Positions 17,960 to 29,188 of a stretch of DNA of 64,000 bases are shown here, piece by piece. How positions within the stretch are numbered: the stretch's first letter is position 1; every line of letters begins with the position of its first letter. Source of the DNA: Sphingomonas sp. UNC305MFCol5.2 (lineage in GTDB: Bacteria; Pseudomonadota; Alphaproteobacteria; Sphingomonadales; Sphingomonadaceae); NCBI RefSeq assembly GCF_000712135.1, contig NZ_JOOE01000001.1, positions 1,302,001 through 1,366,000 of the forward strand, written 5' to 3'. The notes under the pieces were generated by a model. That model ran no database searches. It saw only the letters and a program-made list of their open reading frames with translations, and was not told the DNA's origin. A program made the position numbers and the translations under genes.

Positions 17960-20900
17960 ATGCGCAAGCAGCACGCTATTCATGCATCTGAAAATGCGGC
18001 AAAACTGAAGTCGGGGATGCTCCGCGCGGGCGTATCCGCTGCGGCACTGTGCCTATTCGGGGCCGGCACGGCCTGGGCACAGACCGACGGTGCGTCGGCG
18101 CAGACTACCCCTGCCGCGCAGGACGAAACTGCGGCACAGGATGCACCGGCCGGGGACGAGATCATTGTCCAGGGCTATCGCCAGTCGCTGCAGAGCGCGC
18201 AGCAGATCAAGCGCAACTCCGACGTCATCGTCGATTCGGTCACTGCCGAGGATATCGGCGCGCTTCCCGACCGTTCGGTCACCGAGACGCTGCAGCGCAT
18301 CCCGGGCGTCGCGATCAACCGCTTCGCCGCCGGCGTCGATCCCGACCACTTCTCGGTCGAAGGCTCGGGAGTCGTCGTCCGCGGCCTCACTTATGTCCGC
18401 TCCGAGTTCAATGGCCGCGAGGCGTTCAGCGCCAATAACGGTCGCTCACTGAGCTTCGCCGACGTGCCCTCCGAGCTGCTTGGCGGCGTCGACGTGTTCA
18501 AATCACCTACGGCGGACCGCATCGAAGGCGGTATCGCCGGCGTGGTCAATCTGCGCACGCGCACGCCCTTCGACTCCAAGGGCCTGGCCCTCGCCGCCTC
18601 GGCCGAGATGAACTATGGCGACTTCCAGAAGGATCCGAGCGCCAACCTCAATGTCCTCGTCAGCAATCGCTGGCAGACCGGGATCGGCGAGATCGGCTTC
18701 CTCGCCAGTGCTTCCTATTCGAACCTGAAGAGCCGGGCCGACCGCCTGCAGATTTCGAGCTTCCGAATCCGCAATCTCTATTCGGACGGCGACGTCGTCC
18801 AGAATCCCGGCGCGACCCAAGTCGGTCGCGTACTCTTCCCACGGGGCGCCGTGCTCGGCAGCCAGGAGTTCGACCGCACCCGCTACGGCTATTCGGCCGC
18901 GGCGCAGTGGCGCAGCAACGACGGCTCGATGGAGGCCATATTCCAGTTCCTCCGGTCCGACGCGCGTCAGGCGTGGAGTGAGCATACGGTCGAGATCGCG
19001 ACCGACAACGTTACCAACAACGGCGACTCTCGTCGCGTGCCCGGCACCACGCTGGCGTTCGACGACGACGGCCTGTTCGCCAGCGGCACGATCACCGGTC
19101 CGACCGGCTGGCGCGATGACCAGTTCAGCGGTGCTGCCCGCACGCCCATGATGGGCCTGCAGAGCAACAACATCGCGCGCTACCACACAGAGAGGCTCGT
19201 CACGGACGATTACGGCTTCAATTTCAAGTGGAGCGTCAGCGATCGGCTGGGCGTGTCGCTCGACTATCAGCACGTCGATTCGAGCACCTATATCCAGGAC
19301 CATACGCTGTGGAACTCGACCTATCAGAACGCGTCGATCCAACTGCGCGGCAGCAACTATCCGATCGTCCAGTTCCTGCCGCCGCAGGTCTGCAACGGGC
19401 CGGCGGCCAATTCGCAGAACGCGCCGGACAACGATCACGACAACGGCTTTGATTGTGCGGGGTTCGGAAGTCGGGCAGCGGAAAGCACTCTTCCGGGACA
19501 GCGTTGGGCGCCGACCTATTTTGGCGCCGGCCATACCAGCTTCACCGATCCCTATAACAGCTTCCCGCGCGCCGCGATGGACCATATCGAGGACAGCGAC
19601 GGCAATTCGGACGCGGCGCGGCTCGATCTGGAATATTCCTTCCCCGAGGGCGGCTTCCTCAAGTCGATCAAGGCGGGTGTTCGCTATGCCGATCGCGATC
19701 AGACCGCGCGCTTCTCGACCTACAATTGGGGCGTGATAACCGAGCAATGGGGTAGCGGCGGACCGGTGTGGCTCGACGAGCCAGTTGACGGCGTCCCTGG
19801 TGGAACGGGCGGCACGCCGATCGGTGTCGGCGCCAACGTGCCTTATTATTTCGATAATTTCTTCCAGGGCCAGGCACCCAACCCCCTCGCGGGCCAGGGA
19901 CGGCTATTCTATGGCTCGAACATCATCAAGAACTACGCCCAATATGCCGCCTATGCCACCGCGGTTAACCGCGAATGGCGCGCGCCGACCACGGCGTGTG
20001 GAGACGGCGTGGTCCGCAACGACGGCTGGAATCCGCTCGCCCAGCGCTGCGGCGTAGTGGCCGGCACGCCGTTCCTTCCCGGCGAGATCAATCCGATCCG
20101 GGAGACGAACAAGGCCGCCTATGCCATGGCGCGTTTCGACAGCGAATTCGGCAACGGGCTGCGCCTGAGTGGCAACGTGGGCGTCCGCTACACCAAGACG
20201 GACCGTACCGCGGGCGGCTTCATGGCCTTCCCGCAGCCGGGGAGTCCCTTCCCGAGCGAGACCGACTGTGCGAACGTCCCCGTCGGCCAGAACCCGCCGG
20301 CATTCTGCACCTTCCCCGTCGCGACGCGGAATGCGGCCCGCGGCTTCCTCAATGGGGCGCTCACTCCCAGCAACGTGAAGACCAGCTACGAATATTGGCT
20401 GCCGAGCGCGAACGTGAAGTTCGAAGTGGGCGGCGGCCTTCAGTTCCGCGCGGCCTATTTCAAGGGCGTCGCGCCGCCCGCCACCGGCCTGACGCGCAAC
20501 TACTTCAACGTGAACCTCGCGCCCGTCCAGAATGTGGACGCGAACGGCAACGCGATCCCGAACAGCTTTACGATGCAAGGGTCGTTCGAAGCGGGCAATC
20601 CGTATCTGAAGCCCGTTACCGCCGACAATTTCGATCTGACCGCGGAATGGTATTTCTCCAGCGTCGGCCAGCTTACCGTGTCGGCTTTCTACAAGGAACT
20701 GCACGGCGTGCTGACCAACAGCACCGCCATCTTCGAATTCACCAATAACGGTGCGACCTTCCCTGCAGTCGTGAGCACGCCGATCAATTCTCCTGACACG
20801 GGCAAGATCAAGGGCGTCGAAGTCGCTTACCAGCAGACGTTCGACTTCCTGCCGGGCGTGCTCAAGGGCCTCGGTCTACAGGCCAACTACACTTACATCG

Positions 20901-21340
20901 ACTCGAGCGGCGTGCCCCAGAGCACGCTTTCGGAGACCGATCCGAACGTCGGCGCAGGCCGCGTGACCACGGTGGACCTCGCCAGCCTGCCGCTGCAGGG
21001 ACTTTCGAAGCACAACTTCAATATCACGCCCTTCTTCGACGTCGGGCCGCTCTCGCTCCGTGCCACCTATTCATGGCGGTCGGACTTCCTGCTGACCATC
21101 CGCGACGTGATCGTGCCCAACGATCCGATCATCAACAAGGCGACTGGACAGCTCGACGCATCGATCTTCTATTCTCTGTCCGACAATGTGAAAATCGGCC
21201 TTCAGGGGTCCAACCTGCTCAACGAAGTGGTGAAGACCAAGGCGGTAGTCACCGGGCTCGACGGCGAGAATGTCGAAGTGCCGCGCGGCTGGTACATGAA
21301 CGATCGCCGGATCTCGGGCATCATGCGCTTCAGCTTCTGA
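17960..21340 (+). CDS. TonB-dependent receptor (xylan-oligosaccharide uptake candidate)
   Basis: A 1126-residue outer-membrane receptor for active, TonB-driven uptake. A long signal peptide ends near GTAWAQ (about residue 41) and is followed by an Ala/Thr/Gln-rich linker and a TonB box-like EIIVQGYRQSLQSAQ near 68-82. The plug domain follows (SVTAEDIGALPDRSVTETLQRIPGVAINR), then a 22-strand barrel ending in MRFSF with the terminal Phe for BAM recognition. The length and plug wording match the TonB-Xanth-Caul subfamily. ATG 17960 is chosen over TTG 17957 because GGAGGGGG sits at 17945-17952. It is divergent from the halogenase/GH operon and carries an operator, so it likely imports xylo-oligosaccharides. 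Confidence 0.9.
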   Translation: MRKQHAIHASENAAKLKSGMLRAGVSAAALCLFGAGTAWAQTDGASAQTTPAAQDETAAQDAPAGDEIIVQGYRQSLQSAQQIKRNSDVIVDSVTAEDIGALPDRSVTETLQRIPGVAINRFAAGVDPDHFSVEGSGVVVRGLTYVRSEFNGREAFSANNGRSLSFADVPSELLGGVDVFKSPTADRIEGGIAGVVNLRTRTPFDSKGLALAASAEMNYGDFQKDPSANLNVLVSNRWQTGIGEIGFLASASYSNLKSRADRLQISSFRIRNLYSDGDVVQNPGATQVGRVLFPRGAVLGSQEFDRTRYGYSAAAQWRSNDGSMEAIFQFLRSDARQAWSEHTVEIATDNVTNNGDSRRVPGTTLAFDDDGLFASGTITGPTGWRDDQFSGAARTPMMGLQSNNIARYHTERLVTDDYGFNFKWSVSDRLGVSLDYQHVDSSTYIQDHTLWNSTYQNASIQLRGSNYPIVQFLPPQVCNGPAANSQNAPDNDHDNGFDCAGFGSRAAESTLPGQRWAPTYFGAGHTSFTDPYNSFPRAAMDHIEDSDGNSDAARLDLEYSFPEGGFLKSIKAGVRYADRDQTARFSTYNWGVITEQWGSGGPVWLDEPVDGVPGGTGGTPIGVGANVPYYFDNFFQGQAPNPLAGQGRLFYGSNIIKNYAQYAAYATAVNREWRAPTTACGDGVVRNDGWNPLAQRCGVVAGTPFLPGEINPIRETNKAAYAMARFDSEFGNGLRLSGNVGVRYTKTDRTAGGFMAFPQPGSPFPSETDCANVPVGQNPPAFCTFPVATRNAARGFLNGALTPSNVKTSYEYWLPSANVKFEVGGGLQFRAAYFKGVAPPATGLTRNYFNVNLAPVQNVDANGNAIPNSFTMQGSFEAGNPYLKPVTADNFDLTAEWYFSSVGQLTVSAFYKELHGVLTNSTAIFEFTNNGATFPAVVSTPINSPDTGKIKGVEVAYQQTFDFLPGVLKGLGLQANYTYIDSSGVPQSTLSETDPNVGAGRVTTVDLASLPLQGLSKHNFNITPFFDVGPLSLRATYSWRSDFLLTIRDVIVPNDPIINKATGQLDASIFYSLSDNVKIGLQGSNLLNEVVKTKAVVTGLDGENVEVPRGWYMNDRRISGIMRFSF

Positions 21341-21362
21341 TTTCACGACAACACCCTGCCCT

Positions 21363-21397
21363 GGCGTCGCGAGCATCCCTCGCGGCGCCATTTTTTT
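21363..21397 (+). terminator. Rho-independent terminator after TonB receptor
   Basis: GGCGTCGCGAG (21363-21373) pairs with CTCGCGGCGCC (21379-21389) around a 5-base loop, with one G-T pair, followed by a run of seven T (21391-21397). It lies 22 bases past the TonB-receptor stop, so the cupin gene downstream needs its own promoter or readthrough. Confidence 0.88.
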
Positions 21398-21461
21398 GTG
21401 CCACTCTTGTGCTCCGGTGGAGGCCGGAGCACGAGACGGAAAAATGCGCTAGGAAACGCCG

Positions 21462-22466
21462 ATGATTGGCCCTTCCCCCATCGGTGAGATCCCCGACGCT
21501 GCCGCATTCCGCGATGTAATCAGCAGCTATGCGCCGGTGGTGATCCGCGGACTGGTGCGCGATTGGCCAATAGTCCGCGCGGGGAATGAGTCGACCGAGG
21601 CAGTGGCGGCACATCTGCTCGGCTTCGATCGCGGGGCGGCGGCGGAGGCATTCATAGGTTCATCCGAGATCGGGGGGCGCTTCTTTTATTCCCCCGACAT
21701 GAAGGGCTTCAACTTCGAACGGCGGCGCGGCGCCTTCGCCGAATTGCTGCGCTATCTGCAAAGCGTGGTCGGCAAGGACGGCGCGCCCGCGGTCTATGCC
21801 GGGGCGCTGGAGACCGCGGAGATGCTCCCCGGCTTCGCCGAGGCCAATCCCCTGCCCCTGCTCGCAGGCCTCGACGCACCGCCGCGGATATGGCTGGGCA
21901 ATCGCTCGATCATCTCCACCCATTTCGACGTCTCGGACAATGTCGCTTGCGTGGCCGCGGGGAAGCGGCGCTTCACGCTGTTTCCGCCCGATCAGATCCA
22001 CAATCTCTATGTCGGGCCGCTCGACCGCACCGTGGCGGGGCAGCCGACGAGCATGGTCGAATTGAACGCCCCCGATTTCGAGCGCTTCCCGCGCTTCCGC
22101 GAGGCGCTGGCGGCGGCGCGGACCGCCGAGATCGAGCCCGGCGACGCGATCTACATTCCCGCGCTCTGGTGGCACCAGGTCGAGGCGCTGGCACCGTTCA
22201 ATTGCCTCGTCAATTACTGGTGGAACGATTCACCCGACGCGGCCGCCCGGTTCGACGCGATGGTGCATGCGGCGATGGCGATCGGGCATCTACCGGCCGA
22301 GCGCCGCGCCGCCTGGGGGGCGATGTTCGACACCTTCGTGTTCCGCCATCATGGCGATCCCGTTGCGCATCTCGCCCCCGAGCATCGCAGCGTGCTGGGC
22401 GAACCCACGCCGCAGCTTCGCCAATATATCAAGGCCTATCTCGCCCGCGGCCTGCAGCGGCCTTGA
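21462..22466 (+). CDS. cupin-like/JmjC-type protein (cupin_8 family)
   Basis: A 334-residue soluble protein of the cupin_8/JmjC type. Fe(II)/2-oxoglutarate ligands are present: His154 and Asp156 in STHFDVSDN, and His238 in IPALWWHQVEAL; FTLFPPDQIHNLYVGPLD lies between, as in FIH-like enzymes. Members are often encoded beside halogenase-like flavoproteins and TonB receptors in carbohydrate loci of Caulobacterales and sphingomonads. The gene follows the receptor but a strong terminator separates them, and it converges with the GH67 gene at its 3' end (8-base gap). The hydroxylation substrate is unknown; a protein side chain is the usual inference for this fold. Confidence 0.82.
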   Translation: MIGPSPIGEIPDAAAFRDVISSYAPVVIRGLVRDWPIVRAGNESTEAVAAHLLGFDRGAAAEAFIGSSEIGGRFFYSPDMKGFNFERRRGAFAELLRYLQSVVGKDGAPAVYAGALETAEMLPGFAEANPLPLLAGLDAPPRIWLGNRSIISTHFDVSDNVACVAAGKRRFTLFPPDQIHNLYVGPLDRTVAGQPTSMVELNAPDFERFPRFREALAAARTAEIEPGDAIYIPALWWHQVEALAPFNCLVNYWWNDSPDAAARFDAMVHAAMAIGHLPAERRAAWGAMFDTFVFRHHGDPVAHLAPEHRSVLGEPTPQLRQYIKAYLARGLQRP

Positions 22467-22474
22467 ATTGTGGA

Positions 22475-24625
<2,151 letters not shown>

Positions 24626-24687
24626 TTTCATCCTCTCACCGGTCCGGTCTGACGCCGCGCGTTGACTTGTCCGTAGCAGCTCACTCA

Positions 24688-24701
24688 TGGTAGCGCTACC
24701 A
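24688..24701. promoter_or_regulatory. perfect XylR-like operator before GH67
   Basis: TGGTAGCGCTACCA is a perfect 14-base palindrome, the best copy in the window and the basis for the consensus. It lies in the divergent gap between the GH67 gene and the kinase gene (24626-24920). The rest of that gap shows only the kinase gene's ribosome-binding site. Confidence 0.75.
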
Positions 24702-24920
24702 GCGGGCACATACGGCGCGCATCATAGGAGAGTGAGATGGGTGCGCAACGCGCCGAGATCCTTTCCGCGCGCGTGACCGTCCCTGCCCGAACGCAACTTC
24801 GCGACGTCTTCTCCAGACGTTTCGCCGCGGCGGCGGTACGGCCGGCTGAACGCTCCAGCTTTCGTTCAGAAAAGCAATGCCAGGCCGGCGAAGCGCGACT
24901 AAGGATACGCAAAGGAGGCA

Positions 24921-25928
24921 ATGGCCGCAGTGGCTTCGACAGGGAGTGTTCCGTTCGAAATCCTGCTCGGGCAGGAGGGGCTCGACGCATCGGCCCTGCA
25001 TGCGTTCGCCGACCGACTGGCGGCAGCCCATGCGCGCGCGACGGTGGGCGATGGCGCCGCGTCGCTGGCGCGGTTCGAGCGGCTCGCAAGATCGGACACG
25101 CAGCGCCGCGAACTCACCCGCCAGCTCCCGCTGCTTCGTCGCCGGAGCGCGGCCAGGCGCGTGCGGCAACTGCACGGCCCGGTTCCTGAGGATATCCTGT
25201 TCGATCTTGCCGGCCATTTGCTCGAGCTGGTGCGCCGCGGCCTCGCTACGGAGGCTAATATCCTCGCCAATCGTTATCTCGATGTGGAGCCGCAGGGCGC
25301 TACCGGCTGGGCCACGCTGCCGCTTTTGCTGTCGTTGCGCGTCATGGAAGCGGGTGATGCGGCACTGGCGGAAGCCGTTCTCGCACCCTTCCCGCCACGC
25401 ATTGTCGCGATCGGCGGGCTTTCGGGTACGGGCAAGTCCACTCTTTCCCGGCTGCTCGGCGCGCGATTGGGCAGAACGCCGGGCGCACGCGTCCTGCGAT
25501 CCGATGTGTTCCGCAAACGTCTGGCGGGGCTGGCGCCCGAGATGCGGCTCCCGCCAGCGCATTATACGCGGCATAGCGACGAGGCGACTTATGAGGCGTT
25601 GTTCGAATCCGCCGACGATCACATCGCCTGCGGGAATTCGGTGATCCTCGACGCCGTGTTCATGAGCCGCAGCGAGCGCGACGTGGCCGAGGCGATCGCG
25701 CTGCGCCGGCGGGTGCCGTTTACCGGCATCTGGCTGGAGGCGCCCGAACGCGATCGCATCGCCCGGGTGAGCGCGCGCAGCAGAGACGCCTCGGATGCGA
25801 CCGCCGACGTGGTGCGCGAGCAATCGCGGCGTTCGGTGGGTGAGCTTGCAGGCTGGCACCGGATGCGCGTCAACCGGCCTCTCGACCTGATCATCCCCGC
25901 CGCGCGTGCAGTGCTGGACCGGCGCTGA
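24921..25928 (+). CDS. P-loop kinase/ATPase (AAA_33, COG0645-like)
   Basis: A 335-residue protein. The C-terminal half is a zeta-toxin/AAA_33-like small-molecule kinase: Walker A GLSGTGKS at residues 166-173, RSDVFRKRLAGL (LID/substrate region), SVILDAVFMSRSERD as the second acidic strand, and GIWLEAPERDRIARVSARSRDASDA. The N-terminal 150 residues are helical with many Arg and resemble the linker of proteins annotated as 'bifunctional aminoglycoside phosphotransferase/ATP-binding protein', although I see no kinase active site in it. GGAGG stands two bases before the ATG. A PfkB gene follows after three bases, so they form an operon. The phosphorylated substrate is unknown. Confidence 0.72.
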   Translation: MAAVASTGSVPFEILLGQEGLDASALHAFADRLAAAHARATVGDGAASLARFERLARSDTQRRELTRQLPLLRRRSAARRVRQLHGPVPEDILFDLAGHLLELVRRGLATEANILANRYLDVEPQGATGWATLPLLLSLRVMEAGDAALAEAVLAPFPPRIVAIGGLSGTGKSTLSRLLGARLGRTPGARVLRSDVFRKRLAGLAPEMRLPPAHYTRHSDEATYEALFESADDHIACGNSVILDAVFMSRSERDVAEAIALRRRVPFTGIWLEAPERDRIARVSARSRDASDATADVVREQSRRSVGELAGWHRMRVNRPLDLIIPAARAVLDRR

Positions 25929-25931
25929 CGC

Positions 25932-26885
25932 ATGGCGGCGATCGTAACGCTGACGCTCAATCCGGCACTCGACGTTTTCACCGGTACCGAGAGCGTGCGG
26001 CCGACGCACAAGCTGCGCTGCACGGCGCCGCGTTTCGAGCCGGGCGGCGGCGGAATCAACGTGGCCCGCGTGGTGCACGCGCTGGGCGGCGAAGTGACGG
26101 CGGTGTTCCCCTGCGGTGGATCGCCGGGGGCAATGTTCGAGAAGCTGCTCCGCGAAGCCGGCGTGCCGATCGCGCCGGTGCCGATCGCCGGGACGACGCG
26201 CGAGAGCTTCACTGTCGACGAGGAAAAAAGCGGCGAGCAATATCGCTTCGTGCTGCCGGGGCCGTCGCTGAGCGGCGACGAACTGGAACGGATCCTCGAT
26301 GCCGTGGGCGGGATCGACGGCCCGTCTGCTTATGTGATCGCGAGCGGCAGCCTGCCGCCCGATTGCGATCCCGCGATCTTCCGCCGGCTATGCGCCTTGT
26401 GTGGCAAGATCGGCGCCAGGCTGGTGATCGACACTTCGGGGGATGCGCTGGCCGCGGTGGAGGGCAGCTGCGCCTTTTTGATCAAGCCCAGCCTGCGCGA
26501 AGTGCAGGAGCTGGTCGGGCGCGAACTGGCCGACGAGGCCATGGAGTGCGAGGCCGCGCGCGAGCTGCTCGAGCGCGGCTTCGCCGACGTGATCGTGGTC
26601 TCGCTCGGCGAGCGCGGCGCGTTGCTGGTCGCCGAGAATACCGAATTGCGCATGCCCGCGATCGAAGTGCCGACCGGAAGCGCCGTAGGCGCGGGCGATT
26701 CGATGGTCGCGGGCATCACTTTCGCCCTCGCCTCGGGCAAGTCGCTCGAGGAGGCTTTACGCTATGGCGTGGCGGCGGGCGCTGCGGCGCTGATCACGCC
26801 GGGTTCGGAGCTCGCACGGCGAGAAGATGTCGAGCGGCTCTACTCGGCCGCCTTGGCCAAGGGCTCGACGCAGAACAGGTCGTGA
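25932..26885 (+). CDS. pfkB: PfkB-family sugar kinase (1-phosphofructokinase/Pfk-2 type)
   Basis: A 317-residue ribokinase-fold kinase. LTLNPALDVF at the N terminus and GGGGINVARVVHALGG near 37-52 are the first PfkB signature, and GSAVGAGDSMVAGITFAL near 250-267 is the second, with the catalytic Asp at about 257. The TLNPALD start points to the 1-phosphofructokinase/6-phosphofructokinase-2/tagatose-6-phosphate kinase branch rather than ribokinase. It follows the P-loop kinase with a three-base gap. Its last 46 bases overlap the end of the ArsR gene on the other strand. In sphingomonads, which mostly use the Entner-Doudoroff route, a PfkB next to COG0645-like proteins is often tied to stress or low-oxygen gene sets; that is inference here. 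Confidence 0.85.
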   Translation: MAAIVTLTLNPALDVFTGTESVRPTHKLRCTAPRFEPGGGGINVARVVHALGGEVTAVFPCGGSPGAMFEKLLREAGVPIAPVPIAGTTRESFTVDEEKSGEQYRFVLPGPSLSGDELERILDAVGGIDGPSAYVIASGSLPPDCDPAIFRRLCALCGKIGARLVIDTSGDALAAVEGSCAFLIKPSLREVQELVGRELADEAMECEAARELLERGFADVIVVSLGERGALLVAENTELRMPAIEVPTGSAVGAGDSMVAGITFALASGKSLEEALRYGVAAGAAALITPGSELARREDVERLYSAALAKGSTQNRS

Positions 26886-27142
26886 AGCGATTCGAGCATG
26901 CGCTTCGCCTCTGCGCTCGCCAGCGAATAGAAGATCATCTGGCCGGCGCGGCGCGCGTTGACCATGCCCTCGCGACGAAGCAGAGCGAGCTGCTGCGAGA
27001 CGGCAGTATCGCGCGCGCCGGTGAGCCTTGCGAGCTCGCCGACGGACTTCTCGCCGTCCCACAAATGGCACAACAGCAACAGGCGACTCCGACCCGACAG
27101 CGCCTTGAGAAACAGGGACGCGCGGTCAATCTCAGCAATCAT
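26840..27142 (-). CDS. ArsR-family (SmtB-like) regulator
   Basis: A 100-residue winged-helix repressor. It has RASLFLKALSGRSRLLLLCHLWDGEKSVGELARLTGARDTAVSQQLALLRREGMVNARRAGQMIFYSL, the complete ArsR helix-turn-helix and wing. The sensor cysteine motif ELCVCDL of classical ArsR is replaced by SVGELARLTG, so arsenic or zinc sensing at that site is not expected; single cysteines remain elsewhere. The ATG at 27142 gives the standard length; the frame extends to 27250 without a better start. The 3' end overlaps pfkB on the opposite strand. Homologues of this form often respond to redox or sulfide signals; the ligand here is unknown. Confidence 0.82.
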   Translation of the reverse strand: MIAEIDRASLFLKALSGRSRLLLLCHLWDGEKSVGELARLTGARDTAVSQQLALLRREGMVNARRAGQMIFYSLASAEAKRMLESLHDLFCVEPLAKAAE

Positions 27143-27236
27143 TTGGTCTTTCACGGCGCGCACCGCTAAGCCCGGAAGATGTTTGTTGCAACCGCTATCG
27201 ATCGGATTCGGAACGGATTTCGACAACAAACGTCGT

Positions 27237-27251
27237 TGCATTAACTGCAAT
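27237..27251. promoter_or_regulatory. palindrome upstream of the ArsR gene
   Basis: TTGCA-TTAAC-TGCAA is a perfect 5-5-5 dyad in the 198-base divergent gap between the ArsR gene and the AlkB-like gene. ArsR-type repressors bind dyads of this sort; I infer autoregulation and possibly control of the AlkB-like gene. Confidence 0.35.
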
Positions 27252-27340
27252 CGGAAACTCTGTTTTGTTTTGAAGCCTCACCTGAAGCATCACCTGGCCG
27301 ACTTCGACCGGGCCGATCCGGGCCTGAGACGGAAATTATA

Positions 27341-27931
27341 ATGCCCCTCCCCGCAGCCGATCTGTTCGGCCCTCCTTTTCCCGGTTTCGCTTACGCGGAA
27401 GACCTCGTCACGCCGGACGAGGAAGCGCGGCTGATCGCCGCGGTGGATGCCGCGGGATTGAGCCCGTTCCGGTTCCAGGGCTGGCTGGGCAAAAGGCTGA
27501 CGGCCAGCTTCGGCTGGCGCTACGATTTCGACGACGGAGCTTTCACCATGGGCACGCCGCTGCCCGAATGGCTGCTACCGTTGCGCGAGAAGGCGGCGGG
27601 CTTTGCCGGGGTCCGTGCCGAAGCGTTCGCGCATGCATTGGTGATCCGCTACGATCCGGGTGCGGGGATCGGCTGGCACAAGGACCGGCCGGTGTTCGAG
27701 CATGTCGTCGGCGTGTCGCTGGGCAATCCGGCGGTGATGCGGTTCCGGCGGCGGCGGCCGGGCGGATTCGACCGCTTCGCCGCGCCGGTCAGCCCGCGCT
27801 CGGTCTACCACCTCTCTGGCGAGGCAAGGCACGATTGGGAGCACAGCATCGCGCCGATGGAGGTGCCGCGCTGGTCGATCACTTTCCGGAGCCTGTCCGA
27901 AAAGGGCCGTGCGCTCAGTTCTGCGTCCTGA
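27341..27931 (+). CDS. alkB: AlkB-like 2-oxoglutarate/Fe(II) dioxygenase
   Basis: A 196-residue protein of the AlkB family, which oxidatively removes alkyl groups from DNA or RNA bases. The iron ligands are His113 and Asp115 (GWHKDRP) and His168 (DWEHSI), with the 2-oxoglutarate arginines Arg177 and Arg183 in PRWSITFRSL. LVIRYDPGAGIGWHKD is the usual lead-in. Length and layout are closer to the shorter ALKBH/COG3145 group than to E. coli AlkB, so the physiological substrate may differ. Its 3' end overlaps the convergent MFS gene by 17 bases. No Ada/AlkA partner is nearby. Confidence 0.88.
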   Translation: MPLPAADLFGPPFPGFAYAEDLVTPDEEARLIAAVDAAGLSPFRFQGWLGKRLTASFGWRYDFDDGAFTMGTPLPEWLLPLREKAAGFAGVRAEAFAHALVIRYDPGAGIGWHKDRPVFEHVVGVSLGNPAVMRFRRRRPGGFDRFAAPVSPRSVYHLSGEARHDWEHSIAPMEVPRWSITFRSLSEKGRALSSAS

Positions 27932-29126
27932 CCGTCATCGCTGCCGCGCCGCCCGCCAGCACGCCCGTCGCGAGGACGAGCAGCCACGGCGCATAGCCCG
28001 CCTGATCGGGGCTGAGCGCCAGCGCGAGCAAGGGGGCGACCATCGCCGGCAGTGTGTTGGTGAGGTTGAGGATGCCGAGATCGCGGCCGCGGTGCCCCGG
28101 CGACGGCAGCAATTGCATCGCCAGCGCGGACTGTATCGCGAGGAATACCGACATGCCCGCGATCGCGATGCCGAAGCCCAGCGTCGCTGCCGGCCAGTTC
28201 GACGCCGCGGCCATGATCGCCAATCCCGCCGCCATCGTCACCGACGATAAGGCGAGGAAAGGTTTCCGGCGCATCGTCCGGTCCGAGAGGCGGCCCGCGG
28301 CGATCGTGAGCAACAATGCCACGATAGTGACGCCGGCGAAGATCGCCGCGACGCCCTCGCTCGCCGCCTCGGCCCTGCTTCTGTCGGGGATCTTCTCGCC
28401 CAGCACGGCGAGGAAGTAGAACAGGCCATAAGTGGAGAGCCCGTTGCCGGCGATCTGGACGAGGACGCGCGCGATCCAGATGCGCGCGAAATCGGCACGG
28501 CGGCGGACGCGAAGCGCGGGTGGTTGTTCGGGAAGCGGATCGCGACGCTCGCTAATGAATAGCAATAGCGGCAAAACGAGTATCGCGATGACTGCGCAGA
28601 GCAAAGCGTAACGCATGCCTTCCGGGCCGAGGCCGCGGAGAGTCACGCCGACTGCGACGAGCGAGGAAAAGGGGTGCGCGGCGCCCATCAGTCCGGCGAC
28701 CAGGCCTTTTTGCGCGTCGGGGATCTCGTCGGCCATGATCGCTCCGACGGGGGCGAACATCATGTTGATAGCGATTTGCAGCAAAGTCACTGCGGCCAGC
28801 ATCGATGGGCCGTCGCTGCTCCAGTGGAACAGGGCATAAGCGAGGATCAGCAGGCCGAGCCCGGCGAGGATCCACGGGCGGCGCGTGCGGCGGCGGCGAT
28901 AGGTGCGGTCGCTGAGGGCGCCGAAGACGAGATTGGCGACGCTCGCCACCGCCGCTCCGCCCAGGGCCGCGGCGCTCAGCAGCGCGACGCGATGCTCGGG
29001 ATCGGCGATCGCAGTCACCTTGAGCGGAAGCAGCACGGAAACGAACGGAATGAAGCTGACGTACAGCCCTGCATAAGCAAGCGCATAGAGGACAATGAAA
29101 CCGCGGACGGGGGACGATGAGGGCAT
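27915..29126 (-). CDS. MFS transporter
   Basis: A 403-residue twelve-helix major facilitator. Recognisable loops are GALSDRTYRRRRTRRPW after helix 2 and GRLSDRTMRRKPFLAL after helix 8, the repeated MFS motif A positions, with a hydrophilic centre (SERRDPLPEQPPALRVRRRADF) between the halves. The charged RRRRTRRPW loop recalls sucrose/maltose-type permeases of the GPH/SUC side of the superfamily. ATG 29126 (MPSSSPVRGF) is chosen so that helix 1 starts normally; the longer frame would overlap the RNB gene. It overlaps the AlkB-like gene tail-to-tail. Substrate unknown, probably a sugar. Confidence 0.8.
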   Translation of the reverse strand: MPSSSPVRGFIVLYALAYAGLYVSFIPFVSVLLPLKVTAIADPEHRVALLSAAALGGAAVASVANLVFGALSDRTYRRRRTRRPWILAGLGLLILAYALFHWSSDGPSMLAAVTLLQIAINMMFAPVGAIMADEIPDAQKGLVAGLMGAAHPFSSLVAVGVTLRGLGPEGMRYALLCAVIAILVLPLLLFISERRDPLPEQPPALRVRRRADFARIWIARVLVQIAGNGLSTYGLFYFLAVLGEKIPDRSRAEAASEGVAAIFAGVTIVALLLTIAAGRLSDRTMRRKPFLALSSVTMAAGLAIMAAASNWPAATLGFGIAIAGMSVFLAIQSALAMQLLPSPGHRGRDLGILNLTNTLPAMVAPLLALALSPDQAGYAPWLLVLATGVLAGGAAAMTVRTQN

Positions 29127-29188
29127 GGAAGTGTCAACTTCGGCGTGCACTTGTTCCCCGTTTACGCGGCAGCCTCGCGCCCCATCCA

